64,000 bases of DNA from Chitinophagaceae bacterium (GTDB lineage: Bacteria > Bacteroidota > Bacteroidia > Chitinophagales > Chitinophagaceae), in the NCBI GenBank assembly GCA_018335935.1, contig JAGXRG010000012.1, positions 62,001-126,000 of the forward strand. The letters are read 5' to 3'. The position numbers were made by a program, and so were the translations under genes. Of this stretch, positions 7,852 through 15,745 are shown piece by piece. Numbering within the stretch: position 1 is the stretch's first letter; each line of letters starts with the position of its first letter. Below the pieces are notes generated by a model, which did not search any database, was not told where the DNA came from, and saw only the letters and a list, made by a program, of their open reading frames with translations.

Positions 7852-8151
7852 ATGACAGTAAACATTCAGTCTGTGCACTTTGATGCAGATGCAAAACTTT
7901 TAGAGTACGTAAATAAAAAAATTCAAAAAATTAGTCAGTTTCACGATAAAATAATTAAGGTAGATATCTATCTTAAATTAGATAATGTGGTGCACCAGAT
8001 TAAAGATAAAATTGCCGAAATTAGAATACACATACCCAAACATGAATTATTTGTAAAATCATCTTCAAAATCATTTGAAGAATCTTTTGATAATGCTTTA
8101 GATTCTGCCATTAATCAAATAAAAAGAAAGAAAGAAAAAATGGTAGCATAA
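7852..8151 (+). CDS. hpf: ribosome hibernation promoting factor, short form
   Basis: Stationary-phase factor that binds the 30S subunit in the mRNA/tRNA channel and inactivates or dimerises ribosomes. At 99 residues it is the short HPF/YfiA (RaiA) type with a single beta-alpha-beta-beta-beta-alpha domain (VNIQSVHFDADAKLLEYVNKKI, then the conserved AEIRIHIPKHELFVKSSSKSFEESFDNALDSA). It lacks the C-terminal dimerisation domain of long HPFs. It follows rpsU and xer, the standard order in Bacteroidota, but the tRNA and tuf genes that normally come next are missing. Confidence 0.93.
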   Translation: MTVNIQSVHFDADAKLLEYVNKKIQKISQFHDKIIKVDIYLKLDNVVHQIKDKIAEIRIHIPKHELFVKSSSKSFEESFDNALDSAINQIKRKKEKMVA

Positions 8152-8155
8152 AATT

Positions 8156-8185
8156 AAAAACGCCTCAACTAGTTGAGGCGTTTTT
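8156..8185. terminator. bidirectional terminator between hpf and maf
   Basis: A perfect 20-base palindrome (CGCCTCAACT and its complement, 8161-8180) flanked by AAAAA and TTTTT, between convergent genes. Confidence 0.9.
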
Positions 8186-8187
8186 AA

Positions 8188-8748
8188 TTAGAATTTATCT
8201 AGTTCTTGCACTACCCTACTTATAGGCAAGCCCATTACATTATAAAAATCTCCAACAACTTTTTTAATACCAACAACACCAATCCATTCTTGAATGGCAT
8301 AAGCACCAGCTTTATCGTAAGGCCTGTACTCATCTACATAAAATTCAATTTGCTCTAGAGTCAGTCCATGAAACTCAACTAAAGTAGTTTCTGCAAAAGC
8401 AATTTCTTTATCACTTTTCAATAATACAACGCCTGTAATTACTTGGTGAGTTTTGTTAGATAGCTTGGTTAAAAAATTAATGGCTTCTACCCTATCTTTT
8501 GGCTTTCCTAAAATTTCATTTTCCAAAATAACAATTGTATCAGCAGCAATAATTATAGATGCTTTATTAGTTTTTTCTTGAACAACTTGAGCTTTTTCTC
8601 TAGCAATAAAAATTGGTACTTCAGTTAATGGAATATCTGTTGGAATTTGCTCTTTAGTATTAGCTACAACTATTGAGAATTTTATTTCTGCCCATTCTAA
8701 TAATTGTTTTCTTCGAGGAGATTGTGATGCAAGAATGATTGATTTCAT
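8188..8748 (-). CDS. maf: Maf family nucleoside triphosphate pyrophosphatase
   Basis: House-cleaning enzyme that hydrolyses non-canonical or excess nucleoside triphosphates (dTTP/UTP type in the YhdE branch) to the monophosphate. At 186 residues it has the family length and motifs: LASQSPRRKQLL near the N terminus, AADTIVILENEILGKPKD in the middle, and YDKAGAYAIQEW with VVGDFYNVMGLP at the end. The Asp of AADTIV is the catalytic residue in the family. It ends 3 bases past the shared terminator and starts 13 bases after the UbiA-like gene, with which it is probably co-transcribed. Confidence 0.93.
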   Translation of the reverse strand: MKSIILASQSPRRKQLLEWAEIKFSIVVANTKEQIPTDIPLTEVPIFIAREKAQVVQEKTNKASIIIAADTIVILENEILGKPKDRVEAINFLTKLSNKTHQVITGVVLLKSDKEIAFAETTLVEFHGLTLEQIEFYVDEYRPYDKAGAYAIQEWIGVVGIKKVVGDFYNVMGLPISRVVQELDKF

Positions 8749-8761
8749 GAAGCTGAATTAA

Positions 8762-9703
8762 CTATAAATAAAAGGCAAAAAATATCATAGATAAAATGCC
8801 GAATAACATTACCCATTTTATTTTTTTACTGAGCATTGTAAAATTCTCTGTTTCTTGTGCTTTAATTAATTTTTTTTGAATACTTATTAAAGGCCAAATT
8901 AAAAACAAGAAAGCATAAACAATACTTACCCACCAACCAAAACTTACAACATAAGCTTGTGCTACAACAAGCAAAGCTATTATTACAATTAGCCAAACAG
9001 AAACAAAAACTTTGGTGGCATTTAATCCTAAAACAATTGGCATTGTTCTGCAAGCATTTTGGCGATCACCATCAATATCTTCCATATCTTTTACAACTTC
9101 TCTAATTAAAGAAATTATAAATGAAAATGTAGCATATAACAACCCCAATCTAAATATTTTTATATATGCATCTATACTTATTAGTTGGTATTTTATGAGT
9201 TCTTTATACTCAGGTAATACTAACACCAATATTACCCAAGCAGTAAGTAGTGATATAATAAAATTACCAATTAAGAACTTCTTTTTAAGTGATGCAGAAT
9301 AAATAAATAATAACAAAACACTTATGGAGTTGAATACTCCTAACCAAATAAAATTATTTTTTTTGGCTACATAAAAACTTAGAATAATACCAATAAAACT
9401 TAAAATTAAGTGCCAAAAAATTGCCCATCGTCTACTAATATATTTTTGAATGGCAATTTTATGTGGCTTATTAATTAAATCAATATTTACATCAAAATAA
9501 TCATTAATAACATTTCCTGCACCAGCTATACAAACTGAAGCAATAATAATGATTACCAAGTTCAAGCCTTCAATTCTTGCTGTTAACCCTATAGGTTCTA
9601 AGCAAACATGAATAATACAAAAATGAAACAATAATTGAGTAATTGTTATAAACAATAAATTGGGCCAACGTAACATTTGTAAAAAAGCAAGTATAGATTT
9701 CAC
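8762..9703 (-). CDS. UbiA-family prenyltransferase
   Basis: Integral membrane prenyltransferase of 313 residues with eight to nine predicted transmembrane segments. The two Asp-rich magnesium/diphosphate motifs are visible: NDYFDVNIDLINKPHK (about residues 67-82) and DMEDIDGDRQ (about 205-214). Bacteroidota proteins of this type are commonly labelled geranylgeranylglycerol-phosphate geranylgeranyltransferase, but the acceptor (quinone precursor, haem or lipid) cannot be decided here. It is followed closely by maf on the same strand. Confidence 0.88.
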   Translation of the reverse strand: MKSILAFLQMLRWPNLLFITITQLLFHFCIIHVCLEPIGLTARIEGLNLVIIIIASVCIAGAGNVINDYFDVNIDLINKPHKIAIQKYISRRWAIFWHLILSFIGIILSFYVAKKNNFIWLGVFNSISVLLLFIYSASLKKKFLIGNFIISLLTAWVILVLVLPEYKELIKYQLISIDAYIKIFRLGLLYATFSFIISLIREVVKDMEDIDGDRQNACRTMPIVLGLNATKVFVSVWLIVIIALLVVAQAYVVSFGWWVSIVYAFLFLIWPLISIQKKLIKAQETENFTMLSKKIKWVMLFGILSMIFFAFYL

Positions 9704-9720
9704 CTTTATTCTATTGAACT

Positions 9721-9750
9721 AATAAGCCTCCCAAGTTTAGGAGGCTTATT
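9721..9750 (-). terminator. hairpin after the DUF4920 gene
   Basis: An 11-bp perfect stem (AATAAGCCTCC 9721-9731 with GGAGGCTTATT 9740-9750) around an 8-base loop, 20 bases past the stop of the minus-strand gene at 9771. The minus-strand U tract is poor, so it may be a weak terminator or a processing/stability hairpin. Confidence 0.6.
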
Positions 9751-9770
9751 AATAAATTGATTGAATTAAA

Positions 9771-10241
9771 TTATTTAATTACATAAATACCTGTAGCTTG
9801 AATTACAATTTCTTGCTTAGGTTCTTTAATAGCATCTATTTCTTCTTTAGATTTATTAGCATCTTCGGCATAGTGTTTTAACATTTCAACACTAGTTACT
9901 TTGTTTTCTGCAATACCTTTAATGGCAATGGTTTTACCTTTCATTTCTACGGGAACTAAAAATTTATGGTCTTTCATTTTTACCATAATGTTTTTATCGG
10001 CAGCTTTAATTTTCAACCAACAACCTTCTGCTTTACAAACTTCAACTACTTCACCTTCTACTACAACTTCCATAGTTTTTTCTGTACCAAGTTTTTCTGC
10101 TAACTCTGATGATTTTACTGCTCCATCAACAGAAGTTTTTTCACCAAAAGTCATTCCAGTATTTACAGGTCCTTTTGGAGGTTGAGCTAATAATACTCCA
10201 CTCATTAAAACTGTTGCTAAAAGTGTATATACTTTTTTCAT
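9771..10241 (-). CDS. secreted DUF4920 protein
   Basis: A 156-residue exported protein with a signal peptide (MKKVYTLLATVLMSGVLLAQ). The mature part matches the DUF4920 pattern: a short beta domain with EVVEVCKAEGCWLKIK, an IMVKMKDHKFLVP stretch and KTIAIKGIAEN, resembling an OB-like fold with a conserved Cys pair. It is restricted largely to Bacteroidota and the molecular role is unknown. It stands alone between the UbiA-like gene and the divergently transcribed aldolase. Confidence 0.8.
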   Translation of the reverse strand: MKKVYTLLATVLMSGVLLAQPPKGPVNTGMTFGEKTSVDGAVKSSELAEKLGTEKTMEVVVEGEVVEVCKAEGCWLKIKAADKNIMVKMKDHKFLVPVEMKGKTIAIKGIAENKVTSVEMLKHYAEDANKSKEEIDAIKEPKQEIVIQATGIYVIK

Positions 10242-10341
10242 AAAAATAATTTGTACAAATGTAATAAAGAATAATTTCCTTACATTAAAAATTACATAGC
10301 ATTACAACTACAAACGATGTGTAAAATTGAATTGGTAAACC

Positions 10342-10349
10342 TATATTTG
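10342..10349 (+). promoter_or_regulatory. -7 element upstream of fbaB
   Basis: TATATTTG is an exact match to TAnnTTTG. No clear TTTG at the -33 distance is visible. The start codon is 56 bases further on. Confidence 0.45.
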
Positions 10350-10404
10350 CATCTACTGAAATAATGGGTCTTAAACATTAATAAAACTAAATCAATATTT
10401 TTTT

Positions 10405-11478
10405 ATGGCTAATGCAAACATTCAGCAGCTTTTAGGCGATAAAGCAGAATATCTATTAAATCATCAATGTAAAACAATTGATAAATCGCAGTTGCATTTA
10501 CCTGGTGGCGATTTTGTAGATAGAGTTTTTATTAATAGTGACAGAAATATTAATGTTTTAAGAAATTTACAAGCCATGTATGGTACTGGCAGATTGGCTA
10601 ACACAGGCTATTTATCTATTTTACCAGTTGATCAAGGTATTGAGCATAGTGGTGGTGCTTCATTTGCAAAAAACCCTATCTATTTCGATCCTGAAAATAT
10701 TATCAACTTAGCCATTGAAGGAGGTTGTAATGCTGTGGCTACAACATTTGGTGGTTTAGGTTTCTTATCTAGAAAATATGCCCATAAAATTCCTTTGATT
10801 GTTAAAATTAATCATAATGAATTTTTAACATATCCAAATAAGTTCGACCAAATTATGTTTGCCTCATTAAAAGCAAGCTGGAATTTAGGAGCAACAGCAG
10901 TTGGTGCAACAATTTATTTTGGTAGTGATGAAAGTGCTCGTCAAATTCAAGAAGTGAGCAAAGCTTTTGAAATGGCTCATGAATTAGGTATGGCAACCAT
11001 TTTATGGTGTTATTTACGCAATCCTGCATTTAAAAAAGATGGAGTTGATTATCATGTTTCTACAGATTTAACAGGACAAGCCAACCATTTAGGAGTAACT
11101 ATTGAAGCAGATATCATTAAACAAAAACTTCCTGAAAATAATGGTGGTTATAAAGCCTTAAATACTAAAGAAAGTGCTTATGGTAAAAATGATGAAAGAA
11201 TTTATACTCAATTAACTTCAGAACATCCAATTGATTTAACCAGATATCAAGTAGCTAATTGCTATATGGGTCGTGCTGGTTTAATTAATAGTGGTGGAGC
11301 AAGTAGTGGTGCAAGCGATATGGCAGAAGCTGTAACTACTGCAGTAATTAATAAACGTGCTGGAGGTATGGGTTTAATTTCTGGTCGTAAAGCATTTCAA
11401 AGACCAATGAAAGAAGGTGTTGAAATTTTAAATGCTATTCAGGACGTTTATTTAGATCAATCAATTACGATTGCTTAA
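10405..11478 (+). CDS. fbaB: class I fructose-bisphosphate aldolase (FbaB/DhnA type)
   Basis: Glycolytic/gluconeogenic enzyme that splits fructose-1,6-bisphosphate into dihydroxyacetone phosphate and glyceraldehyde-3-phosphate through a Schiff base, without metal. The 357-residue protein is of the DhnA type: [56 protein letters not shown] and the Schiff-base Lys candidate in [10 protein letters not shown], then [14 protein letters not shown] and [12 protein letters not shown] for phosphate binding. Single-gene unit with its own -7 box and terminator. It complements pfkA and pyk at 37.9-40.4 kb in central glycolysis. Confidence 0.95.
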   Translation: MANANIQQLLGDKAEYLLNHQCKTIDKSQLHLPGGDFVDRVFINSDRNINVLRNLQAMYGTGRLANTGYLSILPVDQGIEHSGGASFAKNPIYFDPENIINLAIEGGCNAVATTFGGLGFLSRKYAHKIPLIVKINHNEFLTYPNKFDQIMFASLKASWNLGATAVGATIYFGSDESARQIQEVSKAFEMAHELGMATILWCYLRNPAFKKDGVDYHVSTDLTGQANHLGVTIEADIIKQKLPENNGGYKALNTKESAYGKNDERIYTQLTSEHPIDLTRYQVANCYMGRAGLINSGGASSGASDMAEAVTTAVINKRAGGMGLISGRKAFQRPMKEGVEILNAIQDVYLDQSITIA

Positions 11479-11498
11479 AAAATCTATAAAAATCTATA

Positions 11499-11527
11499 AA
11501 AAGGAGAAGCCTTGCTTCTCCTTTTAT
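11499..11527 (+). terminator. intrinsic terminator of fbaB
   Basis: A 12-bp stem (AAAAGGAGAAGC, 11499-11510, with GCTTCTCCTTTT, 11514-11525) and a CTT loop, ending in TTTT. The GGAGA in it is part of the hairpin and not an SD. Confidence 0.85.
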
Positions 11528-11585
11528 CATAACTAATCATAATAACCAATTCATAACCTTATTTTTGCCTGCTTAAAAAAATCGG

Positions 11586-12380
11586 ATGACGCATCCTTAT
11601 ACTTATATCGATCCTAATGCAACTATTGCACCTAATGTAAAAATAGATCCATTTACTGTTATTCATGGTGATGTTCATATTGGTGAAGGCACTTGGATTG
11701 GAAGTAATGTTACCATTATGGATGGCAGCCGAATTGGTAAAAATTGTAGAATTTTTCCAGGAGCTGTAATCAGTGCTGTACCTCAAGATTTAAAGTTTGC
11801 TGGTGAAAAAACTATAGTTGAAGTTGGCGACAATACTACAATCAGAGAATTTGTTACTATCAATAGAGGTACTGATGAAAGAGGAAAAACCAATGTTGGC
11901 AATAATTGTTTGTTAATGGCTTATAGCCATATTGCTCATGATTGCAGTATTGGCAATAATGTTATTTTAAGTAATAGTGTTCAAGTAGCTGGCCATGTAA
12001 ATATTGGCGATTGGGTAGTAATTGGTGGTGTAAGTGCTGTGCATCAGTTTGTGCAAATAGGCCAACACTCATTTGTTGCTGGTGGTTCTTTAGTAAGTAA
12101 AGATGTACCTCCATATATTAAAGCAATTCGTAATCCATTAAGTTATGGAGGTGTTAATAGTGTTGGATTAAAAAGAAGAGGATTTACCGTTAATCAAATT
12201 AATCACATCTTAGATATCTACAGATTTATTTACAATAAAGGTTTAAATACTTCTCAAGCTCTTGAATATATTGAAGAAGAAGTAAGTGCTAGTGATGAAA
12301 GAGATGAAATTGTAACTTTTGTTAGAGAAAGTGGACGAGGTATTATTAAAAGATTTTCTAAAAGTAATGGTGAGGAATAA
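11586..12380 (+). CDS. lpxA: acyl-ACP:UDP-N-acetylglucosamine O-acyltransferase
   Basis: First enzyme of lipid A synthesis; it moves a 3-hydroxyacyl chain from ACP to the 3-OH of UDP-GlcNAc. The 264 residues show the left-handed parallel beta-helix hexapeptide pattern from the start (HPYTYIDPNATIAPNVKIDPFTVIHGDVHIG), the active-site His region SHIAHDCSIGNNV, HQFVQIGQHSFVAGGS, and the C-terminal helical domain (NSVGLKRRGFTVNQINHIL). It is not embedded in the usual lpxD-lpxC/fabZ-lpxA operon here; its upstream neighbour is the aldolase and the downstream gene is convergent. Confidence 0.96.
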   Translation: MTHPYTYIDPNATIAPNVKIDPFTVIHGDVHIGEGTWIGSNVTIMDGSRIGKNCRIFPGAVISAVPQDLKFAGEKTIVEVGDNTTIREFVTINRGTDERGKTNVGNNCLLMAYSHIAHDCSIGNNVILSNSVQVAGHVNIGDWVVIGGVSAVHQFVQIGQHSFVAGGSLVSKDVPPYIKAIRNPLSYGGVNSVGLKRRGFTVNQINHILDIYRFIYNKGLNTSQALEYIEEEVSASDERDEIVTFVRESGRGIIKRFSKSNGEE

Positions 12381-12383
12381 ATT

Positions 12384-12950
12384 CTATTCCCATTTCAATT
12401 TTCCTAATTTTATTAAGGCTTTATATATCAAATCAAGGTGCATGCTTTGAATGATTTGATTGGTGTTTACGAGTTCAATCACTTCATCAATACTCATTAA
12501 ATACACTTCAATATCTTCACCTTCATCGAAATTTTGTTCTGCTACTTTTTCGCCACCTGTAGCTAAAAAGTAATGCATTAAATTACTATTGGTAGAAGGA
12601 TTTGCAGATGATGTTCCTAAGCATTCATAGTGATTAAAAGCATAACCAGTTTCTTCTAATAATTCTCTTGCAATAGCATCTTTAAAACTTGCATCAGTTT
12701 TATCTACACAACCTCCAGGAAGTTCAAAATGTGTTTGTCCTAGTGCATATCTAAACTGACGTTCAACAATAACTTTCCCTTCTTTAGTTATAGCAAATGC
12801 AGTAACCCAATCCGGAAAATCGTACACATAATAAGGTTCAATAATTTTACCATCTGGTCTTAAACATGTATCAGCTCTGATATTTGCCCAAGTATCTTTA
12901 AGTATATATTTTGATGATAAGTGTTTCCAAGTTAAATCTCTCATAGTCAT
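12384..12950 (-). CDS. Nudix hydrolase (ADP-ribose pyrophosphatase-like)
   Basis: A 188-residue Nudix protein of the ADP-sugar pyrophosphatase branch (layout: DTCLRPDGKIIEPYYVYDFPDWVTAFAI, then VERQFRYALGQTHFELPGG). The catalytic helix ARELLEETGYAF keeps the REx2EE metal ligands, but the first Glu of the GX5E part is absent and one residue is inserted (GGCVDKTDASF), so the box is not canonical. Substrate likely ADP-ribose or a related nucleoside diphosphate sugar, by family only. Its stop is 3 bases from the lpxA stop; the genes are convergent. Confidence 0.85.
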   Translation of the reverse strand: MTMRDLTWKHLSSKYILKDTWANIRADTCLRPDGKIIEPYYVYDFPDWVTAFAITKEGKVIVERQFRYALGQTHFELPGGCVDKTDASFKDAIARELLEETGYAFNHYECLGTSSANPSTNSNLMHYFLATGGEKVAEQNFDEGEDIEVYLMSIDEVIELVNTNQIIQSMHLDLIYKALIKLGKLKWE

Positions 12951-13027
12951 TCACGATTTTTTGATTTAAGATTTACGAATTATTTTGTTACCAAATTTAA
13001 TTTTAGAGAAAACCTTTTACAAAGTGC

Positions 13028-13060
13028 AAATCGTAAATCAGAAATCTCCAAATCGTAAAT
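13028..13060. repeat. two copies of an 11-base intergenic word AAATCGTAAAT
   Basis: AAATCGTAAAT occurs at 13028-13038 and 13050-13060 in the gap between the Nudix gene and the ABC-2 permease. A third exact copy is at 32392-32402, just upstream of rplK, and degenerate relatives lie in other AT-rich gaps (12955-12985, 52228-52256). Confidence 0.6.
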
Positions 13061-13064
13061 AGAA

Positions 13065-14177
13065 TTATTCCCATTTAAAAAATTTATATACCAAAGCATA
13101 CACCACAATAAACCAAATTGCAATAACGCCAATATTATCCCAGCAATCTAAAATACCCAATCCTTCAAATGATATTTTACGCATGGCAATATTAAAATGA
13201 GTAAGTGGCAAAATTTTACACAAGGTTTGCATCCAAGAAGGAAAAACAGTAATTGAAAAAAATGTACCTGATAATAAAATTTGTGGTAAACCAAATAGAT
13301 TAATTAATAAGGGAATGGTGGAATCTGTTTTTACAATACTGCTAAAAATTAATGCCACACCCATTAACATGAGTAACATAAAAAAGGTGAGTAACATAAT
13401 TTCAATGAAAGTTACAAAGCCATGAGCCAGAGTGAATCCTAAAAAATATTTTCCAATAACTAACAATACAACAACATTCACCAACTGAAAAACCAATCTA
13501 CTAAAACCTATGCCAAATAGTATGTTTAAACGATTAATAGGCGATGCATAAAATCTTTTTAATACCAATTGTTCTCTTAAATTATAAAAGGTGAAAGCAA
13601 CGCCAAATAAGGTAGAAAATAAAATAGAAAATCCTATCTGACCGGGAAGAATAAAATCTATTTGCTTAAACTCTCTGATTTCATACACTCGTTTACTTAT
13701 GCTAACTAAATTTTCTTTTTTTGGATTGATAGCAGTTTCATACTTATCTGCAATATTCTCCAACACAGGAATTATTGTGGTTAACTCTGGTGTTGATGCA
13801 GTTGTAGCAGTTACATGAATAGTATATTTTTTATGTAAAGTAGTTTCATCATTATTTGCACTAATTAACAAAACAGCGGCAATTCTACCTTTTTCTAAGT
13901 CTAATCTTTGTTTAGTTGAATCTTTATATTCAACAAATCTGAATAAAGGATTCTGCTTTAAACTTTGTAACAATAAAACATTTGAAGTGTCAGAACTTTT
14001 ATCTAAAACAACTTTAAACGATTTAATACTTCCACCTCCAAAAGAACCAAAAATCCAAATAAAAACTAAAGGAAAAACCAAACTAAAAAAAATAGCTCCT
14101 GGATATTTTACTATAGCCAATAAGCTAGCTTTTGTTATGGCTTTTAGGGCAATAAGTTGACTGTATTTCTTTGTCAT
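13065..14177 (-). CDS. ABC-2 type transporter permease
   Basis: Membrane subunit of an ABC exporter, 370 residues. One transmembrane segment near residues 25-50 (KYPGAIFFSLVFPLVFIWIFGSF) is followed by a large extracytoplasmic domain of about 120 residues and then five more membrane segments from about residue 175 to 365, the ABC-2/NatB/LptF-like layout. The LSGTFFSITVFPSWMQTLCKILPLTHF stretch is typical of ABC-2 permeases. No ATP-binding partner gene is adjacent, so the ATPase must be encoded elsewhere. Substrate unknown. It is divergent from the surface-protein gene at 14252, with a TA dinucleotide repeat between them. Confidence 0.85.
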   Translation of the reverse strand: MTKKYSQLIALKAITKASLLAIVKYPGAIFFSLVFPLVFIWIFGSFGGGSIKSFKVVLDKSSDTSNVLLLQSLKQNPLFRFVEYKDSTKQRLDLEKGRIAAVLLISANNDETTLHKKYTIHVTATTASTPELTTIIPVLENIADKYETAINPKKENLVSISKRVYEIREFKQIDFILPGQIGFSILFSTLFGVAFTFYNLREQLVLKRFYASPINRLNILFGIGFSRLVFQLVNVVVLLVIGKYFLGFTLAHGFVTFIEIMLLTFFMLLMLMGVALIFSSIVKTDSTIPLLINLFGLPQILLSGTFFSITVFPSWMQTLCKILPLTHFNIAMRKISFEGLGILDCWDNIGVIAIWFIVVYALVYKFFKWE

Positions 14178-14203
14178 AAATAAATATCTAAAAATATTTG
14201 GAC

Positions 14204-14224
14204 TATATATATATATATATATAT
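14204..14224. repeat. (TA)10 dinucleotide repeat between two divergent genes
   Basis: An uninterrupted TATATA run of 21 bases in the 74-base gap between the start of the ABC-2 permease (14177, minus) and the start of the surface protein gene (14252, plus). It sits where promoter elements for both genes must lie, so changes in length would alter promoter spacing. Confidence 0.9.
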
Positions 14225-14251
14225 TAGCTTAACAAATTAAAAATTAATCAA

Positions 14252-15505
14252 ATGTATCGTATCATTTTATTTATTTCATTTTCTTTATTAACAGTTTTAT
14301 CATTTGCACAAATCAATTTTGAAAAAGGATATTTTATAGATAATGATGGGAAGAAAACTGAATGTTTTATTAAGAATTCTGATTGGGTTAAAAATCCAAC
14401 AAAATTTGAATACAGAATTAACTTATCTGATGAAAGTTCTTTGGGTTCTATAGAATCTGTTCAAGAATTTGCTGTAAACAATTTTTCAAAATATGTAAGA
14501 GCAAATGAAGAAATTGATCGTTCAAAACCTATGCAATTCTCAGTTTCAGACGTTAGTAGTAATGCTGAACCAGATTGGAAAAAAGAAACTTTATTTTTAA
14601 AAGTTTTGATTGAAGGTAAAGCAATTTTATACTATTTTGAAGATAACAACTTTAAACGCTTCTTCTACAAACTAAATGATTCTAAAATTGAACAATTAAT
14701 TTTTAAAGAATATTCAATAGATGGATTGAATTTAAGAGTAAACAAAAAATATCAAGACCAACTACAACAAAGCTTAGTTTGTGATAAAACTGAAAACATT
14801 AATTTTAATAAAATCAGTTATACAAAAAATGAATTTGAAAAACTCTTCACAAAATTTAATAGTTGTTATGAAAGTAATACAACTGCAACTACTACCTATT
14901 CTAAAAACAATAGTTTTTTTAGATTAAAAGGATTAATAGGTATGACATCGTCAAACATTACTGGATATTATACATATAACAATTTTTTTAAAGATAAAAT
15001 GTTCTCAAACTCTGTATCTAATGTAAGAATAGGTGCTGAATTTGAGTATGTGCTTGACTTCAATAAAAATAAATGGGCTTTACTAGCTGAAGTAGCCTAT
15101 GAAAACACTAATACCACAGGTAGATACAGAGCTCAGAGCATTAATTATGGCACTGTAGATTTCGGTAATGGAAATGTACAGTTTAAAAGTATTGATATTG
15201 GTTTTGGGGCAAGACACTATATGTTTTTAGCCAAAGAAGCTGCATTGTTTTTTAACTTAATTGCATTTCAAAAGATAGATTTAAATTCTACTGCATCAGT
15301 GAGTAATTTTAAATCGAACTATGAAAATAATTTTGAATTAGCTGGTGGTTTTGGTGGAAGATATAAAACAATTTCTGCTGAAATAAGATTAAGAACTTCT
15401 TCTTCGAACATCTCAAATTCAAATAATACAATTCAAACAAGAACTTATAGAGAAAACCAGTTTAGCTTTATTATTACTTACACTTTATTTAAAACAAATA
15501 AATAG
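14252..15505 (+). CDS. exported protein of unknown function, probable outer-membrane beta-barrel
   Basis: A 417-residue protein with a signal peptide (MYRIILFISFSLLTVLSFAQ). I do not recognise a named family. The N-terminal half is a globular region beginning NFEKGYFIDNDGKKTECFIKNSDW, a phrasing seen in other Bacteroidota exported proteins. From about residue 220 to the end there are alternating beta-strand stretches (FFRLKGLIGMTSSNITGY, VRIGAEFEYVLDF, WALLAEVAYENT, GFGARHYM, FSFIITYTLFK) with an aromatic penultimate strand, suggesting a barrel in the outer membrane. It is divergent from the ABC-2 permease across a (TA)10 repeat. Confidence 0.7.
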   Translation: MYRIILFISFSLLTVLSFAQINFEKGYFIDNDGKKTECFIKNSDWVKNPTKFEYRINLSDESSLGSIESVQEFAVNNFSKYVRANEEIDRSKPMQFSVSDVSSNAEPDWKKETLFLKVLIEGKAILYYFEDNNFKRFFYKLNDSKIEQLIFKEYSIDGLNLRVNKKYQDQLQQSLVCDKTENINFNKISYTKNEFEKLFTKFNSCYESNTTATTTYSKNNSFFRLKGLIGMTSSNITGYYTYNNFFKDKMFSNSVSNVRIGAEFEYVLDFNKNKWALLAEVAYENTNTTGRYRAQSINYGTVDFGNGNVQFKSIDIGFGARHYMFLAKEAALFFNLIAFQKIDLNSTASVSNFKSNYENNFELAGGFGGRYKTISAEIRLRTSSSNISNSNNTIQTRTYRENQFSFIITYTLFKTNK

Positions 15506-15585
15506 ACACAAAAAAGTACAATTTTGCTGAAGAATATTCTGTATTGGCAATTTGAATATAAAAAAATTTTTCTACATGTTTTTAC

Positions 15586-15654
15586 AAGATTGGGTTCTTG
15601 CCCAATAAAGCAATCTTAATTTTTTAAATAGACTGCTTCGTTCCTCGCAGTGAC
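15586..15654. repeat. intergenic inverted-repeat element with GCGAGGAACGAAGC core
   Basis: In the 240-base gap before htpG, the minus strand of 15631-15654 reads GTCACTGCGAGG followed by AACGAAGCAGTC, resembling a dispersed element known from many bacteria (GTCATTGCGAGG...GAAGCAATC). Next to it (15586-15617) AAGATTGGG/CCCAAT and AAGATTG/CAATCTT form alternative stems. No coding potential seen. Confidence 0.6.
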
Positions 15655-15699
15655 TTTTAATTGTTTTAGTTGTGTAGAACACTCTCCTTTGGCAATAAA

Positions 15700-15728
15700 A
15701 AAAGCCACAGATAATTTCTGTGGCTTTA
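15700..15728 (-). terminator. intrinsic terminator of htpG
   Basis: A 10-bp perfect stem AAAGCCACAG (15701-15710) with CTGTGGCTTT (15718-15727) and an A-rich left arm giving a U tract on the minus strand, 18 bases past the htpG stop. Confidence 0.85.
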
Positions 15729-15745
15729 AAATAATAATTAAAATC

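Noticed and set aside
11501-11510. GGAGA motif near 11503 as a strong SD
   Set aside because: It is one arm of the fbaB terminator hairpin and has no start codon at the right distance.
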